Source: Massilia sp.
GTDB taxonomy: Bacteria > Pseudomonadota > Gammaproteobacteria > Burkholderiales > Burkholderiaceae_D
Reading direction: 5' to 3'
Assembly (NCBI GenBank): GCA_025359245.1
Contig: JANYGW010000101.1
Coordinates: 1-57,678, forward strand
Length of the DNA: 57,678 nt
Numbering within the stretch: position 1 is the first letter of the stretch; the number at the start of each line of letters is the position of its first letter. The position numbers and the translations under genes are program-made. Below the pieces are notes generated by a model. That model searched no databases and was not told the DNA's origin. It saw only the letters and a list, made by a program, of their open reading frames with translations. Below, piece after piece: positions 38,267 through 45,613 of the stretch.

Positions 38267-40318
38267 TTAGCCGGCGCGAACGGCGACGCGGGTTGGTCGA
38301 CGATCGAACCAGAAGAACAGGGCGGTAAAACAAGTGGCGCAGACAAACGACAGCAGGCCGATGCCGAGGAAGGCGCCGCGAAAACCGAAGCGCGATATCA
38401 GCAGCGCGGCGATGACCGGACCGAGCACATTGCCGAGGCGTTCGATCAGTCGGAAGATGCCGGTCGCGGTGCCGCTGCCAACCTCCTGCACCACCTCCTG
38501 GCAAAAGTCGTTGATCAGCGCGAGCTGCGGTGAAACCCCGATGGCATGTGCGATGCCGAGCAAGGTAATGCTGACCAGCAGGCCGAGCGTGTTGTCGTAG
38601 TAGTAGATGATCAGCATCGCCATCGACGCGGCATAACCGCCGACGGTGACGAACCAGCGCAGCCGGCCGATCCGGTCGGCCAGCTTGGCCGCGAACGGCG
38701 AGAGCACGATGATCGCCAGGCCGTACGCCATCATCACGCGTCCTGTCGTCGATTGGTTATTGCCCTGTAATTTCAGGTACAGCGGCACCGAGTAATACAG
38801 GAATCCGGTCAGGGCGATCTTGGCCGGGACTGCCGCCAGGAAGGTGATCGCCGCGAATTTTTTATTGCGCAGCAGGCGCTTGAAGTCGGCGAAGGTCAGC
38901 GACCTGCGCGCGGCGGCGCCGGCGGCCTGCGGGTTGGCCGACAGGAAGCGCAGCACGAACACGGCCGAGGTGGCGCTGAGCAGCGCCGACAGCAGGATCG
39001 TGTGATCATAGCCGAGCCGGTCGGACAGAATGCCGCCGATGGACGATCCGGACAGCGAGCCGGCGAAAAAACTCGACAGGAAAACCGCCATGCCGCGCGT
39101 GCGCTGGGCCGGCGGGGTATTGTTGGCGACATAGCCCTGGGCGGTAATGAAGACCAGGCCGTAGCCGAGCGCGGTCAGCGAGCGCCATAACAATAGGTCG
39201 TACAGCGACTGTGAAAACGCGGTCAGGATCAGGCCCGCCGTGGTCACGGCCGCGCCCACCACGAAGGCCTTGCGATGGCCGACCCGGTCGCTCCACATGC
39301 CGGCCCACGGCATCGACAGCGCCCAGGTGAACATGAAGATCGAAATCGGCAGGCCGATCACCACGCTTTTCGAGATCCCCATGTCGGGCGAGTAGAACTG
39401 GCCGACGTACACGGGAAAGAACGACAGCGACAGCGAGTCGGCGAAGATCAGCAGGAAGAAGGGCCAGCGTATGTGCGCCAGCGCCGACGCGTACAGCGTG
39501 GCGCGCTCGCCGGCGCCATGCAGGCAGTACGCCGCCAGGCGCGCGCGCACCCGCTCCGACAGCCCGGCGCCGGCGCCGTCGGCGGCGTCGAACAGGCGCT
39601 GGCATCGGCCGTTGATTTCGCTGACGATGCGGTTGAAGTGGGCGCTGAGCTGGCCGATGCCGCCCAGGTGGTCATGCGGCAGGTAGTGCGAAAAGTCGCC
39701 CTGGCGCGCGCGCGCGAGGAAAGCGCGCATCACGTCGGCCGGGGTGGCGATGGCAAAGGTGAGCACGAAGCGCATCAGTTCGAGCGCGATCAGGCTGGCC
39801 ACCACCAGCGTCGTGACCACGTCGTAGGCGACTTCCTTCATCTGCTGTTCGACGAAGCTTGCCTGCTGGCCCAGGTGCAGCGTGCCGACCCGCTGGTGGC
39901 GGAATACCAGCGGCACGCCGGTGTCGAAATAGGCGCCGCTTTTTTCGGTGACCACTTCGGTGCGGCCGCGTGCGATCGGACCGGCGGGATCTGGCTGCTG
40001 CGCCAGCGCGCCAAAGCCGCTGCGATACAGGATATGGTCCGACTGGTCGCTCACGAGCATGTAGACGATGGTCGGATTATCCTTGCGCACCAGATTCAGG
40101 AATTCTTCGACGCCGACCATGGCGTCGAACGGCACGCCGTTGTCGTAGGCCTTTTCCATCACCAGCGAGGCCGAATAGCTGACCGTGGTCACGGTGCGCG
40201 CCATCTCGGGCGGCAAGCCCTGGGAAAAATGACGCAAGGCGAACCATGACAACAGCATGGCCGACAGCACCAGCATCGTGGCCGACAACAAAACCAGGCG
40301 CGCCTGCAACTGCTTCAT
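38267..40318 (-). CDS. Sensor-MFS fusion: periplasmic sensor and HAMP-like region joined to an MFS transporter
   Basis: The 683-residue protein has two modules. Residues about 8-28 and 166-190 are transmembrane helices enclosing a periplasmic domain (30-165) with a PAS/Cache-like pattern (VYMLVSDQSDHILYRSG). A HAMP-like cytoplasmic segment follows (about 191-245). From about residue 284 a 12-helix major facilitator begins (WPFFLLIFADSLSLSFFPVY), with the MFS loop motif GMWSDRVGHRKAFVVGA and its second copy AAKLADRIGRLRWFV. No kinase, methyl-accepting or GGDEF output is present. The likely meaning is transport gated by a periplasmic signal, perhaps through the neighbouring binding protein. It overlaps the sensor gene by four bases. 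Confidence 0.8.
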   Translation of the reverse strand: MKQLQARLVLLSATMLVLSAMLLSWFALRHFSQGLPPEMARTVTTVSYSASLVMEKAYDNGVPFDAMVGVEEFLNLVRKDNPTIVYMLVSDQSDHILYRSGFGALAQQPDPAGPIARGRTEVVTEKSGAYFDTGVPLVFRHQRVGTLHLGQQASFVEQQMKEVAYDVVTTLVVASLIALELMRFVLTFAIATPADVMRAFLARARQGDFSHYLPHDHLGGIGQLSAHFNRIVSEINGRCQRLFDAADGAGAGLSERVRARLAAYCLHGAGERATLYASALAHIRWPFFLLIFADSLSLSFFPVYVGQFYSPDMGISKSVVIGLPISIFMFTWALSMPWAGMWSDRVGHRKAFVVGAAVTTAGLILTAFSQSLYDLLLWRSLTALGYGLVFITAQGYVANNTPPAQRTRGMAVFLSSFFAGSLSGSSIGGILSDRLGYDHTILLSALLSATSAVFVLRFLSANPQAAGAAARRSLTFADFKRLLRNKKFAAITFLAAVPAKIALTGFLYYSVPLYLKLQGNNQSTTGRVMMAYGLAIIVLSPFAAKLADRIGRLRWFVTVGGYAASMAMLIIYYYDNTLGLLVSITLLGIAHAIGVSPQLALINDFCQEVVQEVGSGTATGIFRLIERLGNVLGPVIAALLISRFGFRGAFLGIGLLSFVCATCFTALFFWFDRRPTRVAVRAG

Positions 40319-41142
40319 GCGTCCTCCCTGGCAGCGGCTACGTCCTGCTCAAGCGCTGCGATGTCGCTGACCAGGCGGTGGCTCAGCGCGGTGAAGTCAT
40401 TGATTTCCTGCGCCACCCCGGCGCCGAGGAAATCGCCGTCGGCCGTCAGCGGCGCGCCGTGGCCCAGCGCCGAATCGATGGTCGAGGCCACGCTGGCCAG
40501 CACGCTGGAAAATTTTCGGGTCACGAAGTAGACGCCGGCGAAGGTCAGCGCCGCCAGGAACAGCAGCGTGATGACGACGTCGATGGCCAGCTTGCGCAGC
40601 ATGTCGCTGGCGGCGCCTTCGATGGCGTGCTTGTCGTAGCCAATGACGACTGCGCCCGACTTGATGTTGAAGTTGTTGACGAACGGGATGCCGATCTCGA
40701 TGGTGTCGGCATCGCTGTATTGCCAGTAGGCGTCGGGCGAGGTCGCGCCCTGGCGGCCGCCCCAGCGCGCCGCGGCGCCTGGGGCAATCCTGCCGTCGCC
40801 GATGACGGCCCCGGATTCATCGATGACGCCGATGAAGTGAATGCCATTTTCGCGCCGCGCCTGCTCCTTGATCGACGGCAGCAGGCGCGCGTTTTCGGCC
40901 GGTTCGAGGCCGACGTTCAGTCCCGCCAGCACGGTCTGGCGCACGTCCTTGGCGACGATCATGTAACGGGTCAGGTTCAACTCAAGGTAGGCCTTGCGGT
41001 AGTTCGAGTAGTTCAAATACGAAATCAGCACCAGCACCAGGGCGATGACCAGGATCAGCAGAATCCCGATGCGCAGCCACAGGACGTTGTGGTGCGGCGC
41101 TGCGCGCGGCGCGGCGTCCAGGTCAAGGGCGATGGTCGGCAT
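40315..41142 (-). CDS. Stand-alone membrane sensor protein (TM-periplasmic domain-TM-HAMP-like)
   Basis: The 275-residue protein has transmembrane helices at about 20-42 and 186-208. The periplasmic domain between them contains GIHFIGVIDESGAVIGDG and IEIGIPFV, a Cache-like pattern. A short HAMP-like, coiled-coil tail follows (209-275). It has no histidine kinase, chemoreceptor or cyclase domain, so it cannot signal alone. The same two-helix plan as the N-terminus of the following MFS fusion suggests the two form a heteromeric sensor. It overlaps the upstream HExxH gene by 20 bases. Confidence 0.7.
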   Translation of the reverse strand: MPTIALDLDAAPRAAPHHNVLWLRIGILLILVIALVLVLISYLNYSNYRKAYLELNLTRYMIVAKDVRQTVLAGLNVGLEPAENARLLPSIKEQARRENGIHFIGVIDESGAVIGDGRIAPGAAARWGGRQGATSPDAYWQYSDADTIEIGIPFVNNFNIKSGAVVIGYDKHAIEGAASDMLRKLAIDVVITLLFLAALTFAGVYFVTRKFSSVLASVASTIDSALGHGAPLTADGDFLGAGVAQEINDFTALSHRLVSDIAALEQDVAAAREDA

Positions 41143-42058
41143 GGGATCTTTCGATGAACCGCGTGATCATGCCGCTTGCCGGTTGCTGCCGGTTGCTGCC
41201 GGCGTCGAAGGCGGCCAGGCTGGCGCGGTATTCGCGCAGATGCTCATGGGTCCAGTATTCCAGGCCCCGCAACAGCTGCTCGCCCTTGGCGGACGGTTGT
41301 GCACCGGCGGCGATGGCTTTCCATGACTCGTCCAGGCGTTCGCTCCACTTGCTGACGAAACCAAGGTGGGCGGCGGCGCGCCGTGCATCGTGCGGCACGA
41401 ACTTGAGCGTGGCCGCGGCGGCGGCCAGGAACGACGCATACGCGTGGATGCAGGCGGCCATCGGGCGGCCGATCGGGGCCGGCATGTACGGCTGCATGGT
41501 GTCGGCGTAGCTGTTGACGATCGAGTGGTGCAGTCGCTGCTGATCGTTGGCGATGAATTCGTCGCCCGTGTCAAGGAACGAGGCGTGCGTGCCGAATCCC
41601 ATGGTGATCAGCTTCTGGTGCATCAGCTCGTGCATGATGCCGCGCAGGGCGATGGCGGGATCGTCCGTCATCGAGGTGATCACGATCCAGGCGCCGGGAT
41701 AGCGGGCGGTCGGGCACAGGGCGGACTTTTCGATGCCGTCGTGGCACTCGATGGCGGTCAGCACGTCGAGCAGGCGGGTGACCATGTTGAAGAAGACCGG
41801 CGCGGCCAGGCGCGAACCGCTTTCGAGCAGGTCGTAATGGGTGGCCGATTCGGACGGGACTTCGAGCGCGAAACGCTGCGGACGCCAGCCGCCGATCGGC
41901 ACCTGCCGGTCCAGCATCCTGGGCATTTCGGGTATGGCGCGCCGGACGAAGCCGTTGGCTTTTTTCAGTGCGAGAAAGAATGCGACGTCATACCCGTCGG
42001 CTTGGGGTTGCAATACCCGGCTGTAGTCAACGCTGCTGCACTCCATGCATGTTCCCAT
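41123..42058 (-). CDS. HExxH-motif putative RiPP-modifying protein
   Basis: The 311-residue soluble protein contains GIMHELMHQKL, an HExxH motif (His143, Glu144, His147). A later GRPMAACIHAYASF follows, where His205 is a likely third metal ligand. This order (HExxH, then an RP...H segment followed by an Ala-rich helix) matches the HEXXH putative peptide modification family often encoded beside radical SAM maturases. Some members are reported to be 2-oxoglutarate-dependent hydroxylases rather than peptidases, so it may hydroxylate the core peptide. Peptidase activity cannot be excluded. The gene follows the precursor by 127 bases containing two hairpins. Confidence 0.72.
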   Translation of the reverse strand: MGTCMECSSVDYSRVLQPQADGYDVAFFLALKKANGFVRRAIPEMPRMLDRQVPIGGWRPQRFALEVPSESATHYDLLESGSRLAAPVFFNMVTRLLDVLTAIECHDGIEKSALCPTARYPGAWIVITSMTDDPAIALRGIMHELMHQKLITMGFGTHASFLDTGDEFIANDQQRLHHSIVNSYADTMQPYMPAPIGRPMAACIHAYASFLAAAAATLKFVPHDARRAAAHLGFVSKWSERLDESWKAIAAGAQPSAKGEQLLRGLEYWTHEHLREYRASLAAFDAGSNRQQPASGMITRFIERSHADHRP

Positions 42059-42086
42059 CTGCTGCGAATAGGCTGTTCTGGTTTTT

Positions 42087-42115
42087 CGGGCGCGGGCATC
42101 AAGCGCCTGCGCCCG
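42087..42115. promoter_or_regulatory. Hairpin between precursor and HExxH genes (distal)
   Basis: CGGGCGC (42087-42093) and GCGCCCG (42109-42115) form a perfect seven-base stem with a 15-base loop. No U-run follows on the transcribed minus strand, so it is more likely a stabiliser or processing site than a terminator. Confidence 0.45.
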
Positions 42116-42155
42116 GGGAGTGCATCCGGCGTTGATTCCGGGCGCACACCTGGGA

Positions 42156-42178
42156 CTTGCCGAGCCGCGCGCGGCAAG
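42156..42178. promoter_or_regulatory. Hairpin just after the precursor stop
   Basis: CTTGCCG (42156-42162) and CGGCAAG (42172-42178) form a perfect seven-base stem with a nine-base GC-rich loop, starting eight bases after the precursor stop on the minus strand. It lacks a U-run. It could protect the 3' end of a short precursor mRNA or attenuate read-through into the downstream genes. Confidence 0.5.
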
Positions 42179-42185
42179 CCGAAAA

Positions 42186-42368
42186 TCAGGTCACTTTGAC
42201 GTCGACGTGACCACTGTTCAGGTGAACCTGTCCGCCGGAGATATCTTCCAGCAGTTCATCGGACAAGCGGGTCAAGATGTCCGCTTTGACTTCGGCCGCA
42301 TTCGGCGTCACGCCGGATTCCGCCAGATCTTTCTTCACTTTTTCAACAGCTTTATTGAGATCAGTCAT
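42186..42368 (-). CDS. RiPP precursor peptide with double-glycine leader
   Basis: The 60-residue peptide has a strong ribosome site (AAGGA, seven bases before ATG 42368). The leader is helical and charged and ends LSDELLEDISGG (35-46), an excellent double-glycine cleavage motif for the C39 exporter. The predicted core is QVHLNSGHVDVKVT (47-60). It has no Cys or aromatic residue except His49 and His54, each starting a triplet (H-L-N and H-V-D). Ser52 and Thr60 are the only Ser/Thr. The gene sits between the radical SAM and HExxH genes, where a substrate is expected. It does not resemble the long nitrile-hydratase or Nif11 leaders usual for NHLM systems. Confidence 0.85.
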   Translation of the reverse strand: MTDLNKAVEKVKKDLAESGVTPNAAEVKADILTRLSDELLEDISGGQVHLNSGHVDVKVT

Positions 42369-42468
42369 TTCTATTCCTTAAAAATAGTGGGCCAAGTGAA
42401 ACCAGTCCGGCGTATCGCCCATAAAAATATGCCGGCCTTTCAAAGTGCGCGCCGTCGCTGCTGCGACG
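42369..42468 (-). other. Spacer between maturase and precursor genes
   Basis: A small hairpin GTCGC-AGCA-GCGAC lies immediately after the maturase stop. Further on, CCGGC and GCCGG can pair around a 16-base AT-rich loop. I see no clear promoter, but this 100-base spacer is the place to look for a separate precursor promoter. Confidence 0.3.
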
Positions 42469-43740
42469 TCAGGCTGCGTGGATGGGAATCGTCTTGCGTC
42501 CGCCGAAACTGTCGGTGGTGGTGCGGATGGCCGCTGGCGCAGCGCATCTCGTGCTGTCGGAGTAATCGAGCGAATCGACCAGGCGTTCGTAGGGGATGCC
42601 CGACAACATCATGCGTTTGGCGACGTGGACGTACAACTGTTTCAGCGCGCCGCAGAAAATGGACGGATTGTCGAAGCCATTCTTGCGGCTGTAGCGGTTG
42701 GCAAAGCGGCCGTAGCCGCCGCCGCCCTTGCAATAGTTTTGCCAGGTGCAATCGGCGCACGCGGTCGGCAAGGCTTCCTCGGCCTGCTTGAGGTCCTGCA
42801 TCAGCGGCGCGCGGATAAAGTCGACCAGGCTGGTGTCGCGCACATTGCCGGCGAACAGACCACCGTTCAGGGGCTTGAGCGCGTCGTCCGGTCCGATGCC
42901 GCCATTGCTGTCGACCGTCAGCAACTGCCAGCCATTGAACAGGTGGTGGTTGTAGCGTGCAACGTAGTCCTTGCCGCCTGAAAAATAGGACAGGATATTG
43001 TTGAACATCCGAATCTTGATATCCGGATTGTTGTCGCCGACCCATTCGTCGAAGGCGTCGCACAGGTACTGGCCGTACTGCGGCAAGGTGGACGCATCGA
43101 AGGTGTCGTGCGTTTCGATCGGCAGCAACAGGTCGAAGCCGGCGATGCCCAGTTCATCGATCATGTGGCGGTAGATTTTTTTCGCGTCCACCAGCGGATT
43201 GATCACCGCCAGCGCGCCAACGCCCTTTTTCAGGTAGGTCGCCTTTTCCTGCAACAGCTTGATGCCGCGCAGCGTGCCATCGTAGGTGCTGCGGCCCTGG
43301 TGGTCGAGCCGGGCCACGTCGTTGTATTCACGGGGGCCGTCGATGCTGACCCCGATCAGGATATTGTATTTCGCGAAGATGGCGATCCATTCCTCGTCGA
43401 CCAGCACGGCATTGGTTTGCATCGTGAATTCCACGTTGCAGGTCGGCGCCAGGATCCTGAGAAAGGTGTCGCAGATCTCGCTGTAGCGCGCCTTCTTGAT
43501 CATCAGCGGCTCGCCGCCATGCAAGCCGATGCGCACGTTCTTGACGTTCAGCGCGCGCGCACCGTCGGCCAGGAAATGGGCGATTTCTTCGACGGTCGAC
43601 TGGCGGATATAGGCGGGCAGGTCTTCGTATTCCTCATTGCCTTTGTTGAACATATAGCAATACGAGCAATTGATGTTGCAGCGCTCTGCCACCTTCAAAA
43701 CGATCTCGAGATTTTTAACTTCATCAATTCGTTGAGACAT
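42469..43740 (-). CDS. Radical SAM/SPASM peptide maturase, cyclophane-forming type suspected
   Basis: The protein is 423 residues from ATG 43740. An in-frame TTG at 43764 is less likely. The radical SAM cluster motif is CNINCSYC (Cys21, Cys25, Cys28), followed by HGGEP (74-78) and VSIDGP. The C-terminal SPASM-type region supplies Cys328, Cys331, Cys337 and Cys363 (CADCTWQNYCKGG...FCG) for auxiliary iron-sulfur clusters. This layout is shared by maturases of the Grr/Xye/Fxs kind, which crosslink an aromatic or His side chain to the third residue of a triplet. The adjacent precursor has such triplets. The C-terminus has an extra 40-residue tail with TTTDSFGGRK. It is the first gene of the long operon. 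The precise reaction is inferred. Confidence 0.88.
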   Translation of the reverse strand: MSQRIDEVKNLEIVLKVAERCNINCSYCYMFNKGNEEYEDLPAYIRQSTVEEIAHFLADGARALNVKNVRIGLHGGEPLMIKKARYSEICDTFLRILAPTCNVEFTMQTNAVLVDEEWIAIFAKYNILIGVSIDGPREYNDVARLDHQGRSTYDGTLRGIKLLQEKATYLKKGVGALAVINPLVDAKKIYRHMIDELGIAGFDLLLPIETHDTFDASTLPQYGQYLCDAFDEWVGDNNPDIKIRMFNNILSYFSGGKDYVARYNHHLFNGWQLLTVDSNGGIGPDDALKPLNGGLFAGNVRDTSLVDFIRAPLMQDLKQAEEALPTACADCTWQNYCKGGGGYGRFANRYSRKNGFDNPSIFCGALKQLYVHVAKRMMLSGIPYERLVDSLDYSDSTRCAAPAAIRTTTDSFGGRKTIPIHAA

Positions 43741-43847
43741 TGTCGATTCCGGCAAATGTTGCAATAAATTTCAGATTTGTGGCGCCAGGGCAGGCCGTCC
43801 ACGTCGTGAAGACTGCTTGATTTCAAGGTGGCTAAACTTGATTAGAC

Positions 43848-43876
43848 TTTATTGGGATTGATTAATTAACTGTCAA
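43848..43876 (-). promoter_or_regulatory. Candidate promoter of the RiPP operon
   Basis: On the minus strand a perfect -35 TTGACA (43876 down to 43871) is followed after 17 bases by AATAAA (43853-43848), which matches TATAAT at four of six positions. Transcription would begin near 43841, about 100 bases before the maturase start. The -35 lies within the palindrome at 43868-43887, so a repressor there would block it. Confidence 0.55.
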
Positions 43877-43887
43877 AATTGACAGTT
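43868..43887. promoter_or_regulatory. Palindrome, probable operator in the divergent region
   Basis: AACTGTCAA and TTGACAGTT are perfect nine-base arms separated by AA. The site overlaps the predicted -35 of the RiPP operon. The cognate regulator is not evident in the window. Confidence 0.6.
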
Positions 43888-43916
43888 GATTAGTGGCATC
43901 GCGTGTGATATGTGAC

Positions 43917-43941
43917 ATTGTTAATAACAAGATTTAACAAT
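43917..43941. promoter_or_regulatory. Second inverted repeat in the divergent region
   Basis: ATTGTTAA (43917-43924) and TTAACAAT (43934-43941) are perfect eight-base arms with a nine-base spacer. It lies about 30 bases from the first palindrome in an unusually AT-rich stretch (about 43780-43960) between the maturase and metallo-beta-lactamase genes. No small gene is seen in this 298-base gap. Confidence 0.5.
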
Positions 43942-44038
43942 TTGAGCTCTTTTTGAACGCATTGATGGCGCCGCAGGATTGCTGTACGCTGCGTCCCGGA
44001 ATGCGGCACTGGGTCCGCATGCAGACGGAGATTGATCG

Positions 44039-44929
44039 ATGGCTATGGCAGGCAAACTGGGAATCGCGGCATTCGCGTTGACACTGGCAGGATCGGCGCT
44101 GGCGGCCGACCAGGAATTTCACTGCACGCACTGCAAGGAATGGAACGTACCGCACAAGCCGTTCAAGATTTACGGTAATACTTACTACGTCGGCACCGCC
44201 GAACTGTCGGCGCTGCTGGTGACCAGTCCCGAGGGACACATCCTGCTCGACGGCGCCTTGCCGCAATCGGCGCCGCTGATCGAAGCGAACATCCGCAAGC
44301 TCGGCTTTCGCGTCGAGGACGTCAAGCTGATCCTCAACTCGCACGCCCACTTCGACCATGCGGGCGGGATCGCCAGGCTGCAGCGCGACAGCGGTGCAAC
44401 GGTCGTGGCCAGTGCGCATGGCGCCAGCGTGCTCGAGGACGGCGTCATCGGCAAGGATGACCCGCAATACACGCCGGCCGAAGAGCCGCGCATTGAGAAA
44501 GTCGCGTCGGTCAGGACCGTGGCCGACAACGAGGTCGTGCGCGTCGGCGACCTTGCGCTGACGGCCCATATGACGCCCGGCCATACGCTGGGCGCGACCA
44601 CCTGGTCATGGACCGCGTGCGAGCAGAAGCGCTGCCTCGACATCGTGTATGTGGACAGCCTGAACGCGGCGTCGGCCGACAGCTTCCGGTACTCGGATAG
44701 CCCGGCGCGCGTGGTCCAGTTCAAGGCCAGCATAGCCAAGGTAGGCGCGCTCCAATGCGACATTGCGGTGGCTGTCCATCCCGACTTCACACACCTGATG
44801 GAAAACCTGGCGCGCAAGACTGCCAGGCACAATACCTTCATCGACAAGAATGGCTGCCGCGACTACGCGGACGACGCCCGCAAACGTCTCGATGCCAGGC
44901 TGAAGTCCGAAAAACTGCCCGCACGATAG
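44039..44929 (+). CDS. Subclass B3-like metallo-beta-lactamase
   Basis: The 296-residue protein has a signal peptide ending GSALAAD. The metallo-beta-lactamase fold carries SHAHFDHAGG, giving His102, His104, Asp106 and His107. The later ligands are His182 (TPGHTLG) and His247 (AVHPDF). This is the B3 pattern, close to enzymes known from Janthinobacterium (THIN-B type). It should hydrolyse beta-lactams including carbapenems in the periplasm, if active. GGAG precedes ATG 44039. It diverges from the RiPP operon. Intrinsic B3 enzymes are common in this bacterial group, so it need not be acquired. Confidence 0.88.
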   Translation: MAMAGKLGIAAFALTLAGSALAADQEFHCTHCKEWNVPHKPFKIYGNTYYVGTAELSALLVTSPEGHILLDGALPQSAPLIEANIRKLGFRVEDVKLILNSHAHFDHAGGIARLQRDSGATVVASAHGASVLEDGVIGKDDPQYTPAEEPRIEKVASVRTVADNEVVRVGDLALTAHMTPGHTLGATTWSWTACEQKRCLDIVYVDSLNAASADSFRYSDSPARVVQFKASIAKVGALQCDIAVAVHPDFTHLMENLARKTARHNTFIDKNGCRDYADDARKRLDARLKSEKLPAR

Positions 44930-44941
44930 ACAGATGACAAG

Positions 44942-44963
44942 TTATTATACGGGCGTATAATAA
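44942..44963. promoter_or_regulatory. TetR-type operator upstream of the exporter operon
   Basis: TTATTATACG and CGTATAATAA are perfect ten-base arms around GG. The palindrome ends five bases before the tetR start codon, so binding of the TetR protein would block transcription or translation of its own operon. Confidence 0.8.
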
Positions 44964-44968
44964 TTTGC

Positions 44969-45613
44969 ATGAGCCGCCCTTCCCAGAACATCGATGACCA
45001 GCTGATCGCTGCCGGCATTGCCCTGCTGCCCGATACAGGATGCGCCGGGCTGTCGGTGCGCAAGCTGGTCGAGCATGCCGGGGTCAACCTCGGCATGTTC
45101 CACTACCATTTCAAGAACAAGGACAACTTCATCCGGGTTGTGCTGCAGCGCCTGTATGAAGGCATGTTCGCCGACCTGCAGCCGCACGCCGACGCGGGCG
45201 GCGATCCGGTCGACAGCCTGCGCGCCGCCGTCACGGTGCTGGGCAGCTTCGCGCGCATGCACCGCGCCATGCTGGTGATGCTGGTGTCCGAGGCAATGCA
45301 AGGCGAACCACTGGCGCTGCAGTTCCTGCGCGAGAGCCTGCCGCGCCACATCGGCGTCATCGCCCATCTGGTTCAGCGCGGCCAGGCCGAGGGGCGCATC
45401 GTCGACGTGCCGCTGCCGCAACTGCTGCCTTTCATGATGAGCGCGATCGCCGGGCCGGTGCTGGCCGGCGGCGCCATCGAGCGCCACGCCGCGCTGCCGC
45501 CCGCATTCGCCGCGCTGGCGCAAGGCGCGCTGATGTCGGAACAGGCGCTGACGCTGCGCGTCGAACTGGCGCTGCGCGCCATTACACAGACACCACCCCA
45601 GGAGCCGACATGA
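44969..45613 (+). CDS. TetR-family transcriptional regulator
   Basis: The 214-residue protein has an N-terminal helix-turn-helix (GCAGLSVRKLVEHAGVNLGMFHYHFKNKDNF) of TetR type and a helical ligand-binding domain. It overlaps the HlyD-type gene by four bases and is preceded by a 22-base palindrome, so it most likely represses its own operon and responds to an exporter substrate. Confidence 0.92.
   Translation: MSRPSQNIDDQLIAAGIALLPDTGCAGLSVRKLVEHAGVNLGMFHYHFKNKDNFIRVVLQRLYEGMFADLQPHADAGGDPVDSLRAAVTVLGSFARMHRAMLVMLVSEAMQGEPLALQFLRESLPRHIGVIAHLVQRGQAEGRIVDVPLPQLLPFMMSAIAGPVLAGGAIERHAALPPAFAALAQGALMSEQALTLRVELALRAITQTPPQEPT

Noticed and set aside
43879..43911. Plus-strand promoter for the lactamase using TTGACA at 43879
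   Set aside because: No acceptable -10 hexamer occurs at 16-18 bases; the same palindrome gives a better minus-strand promoter.
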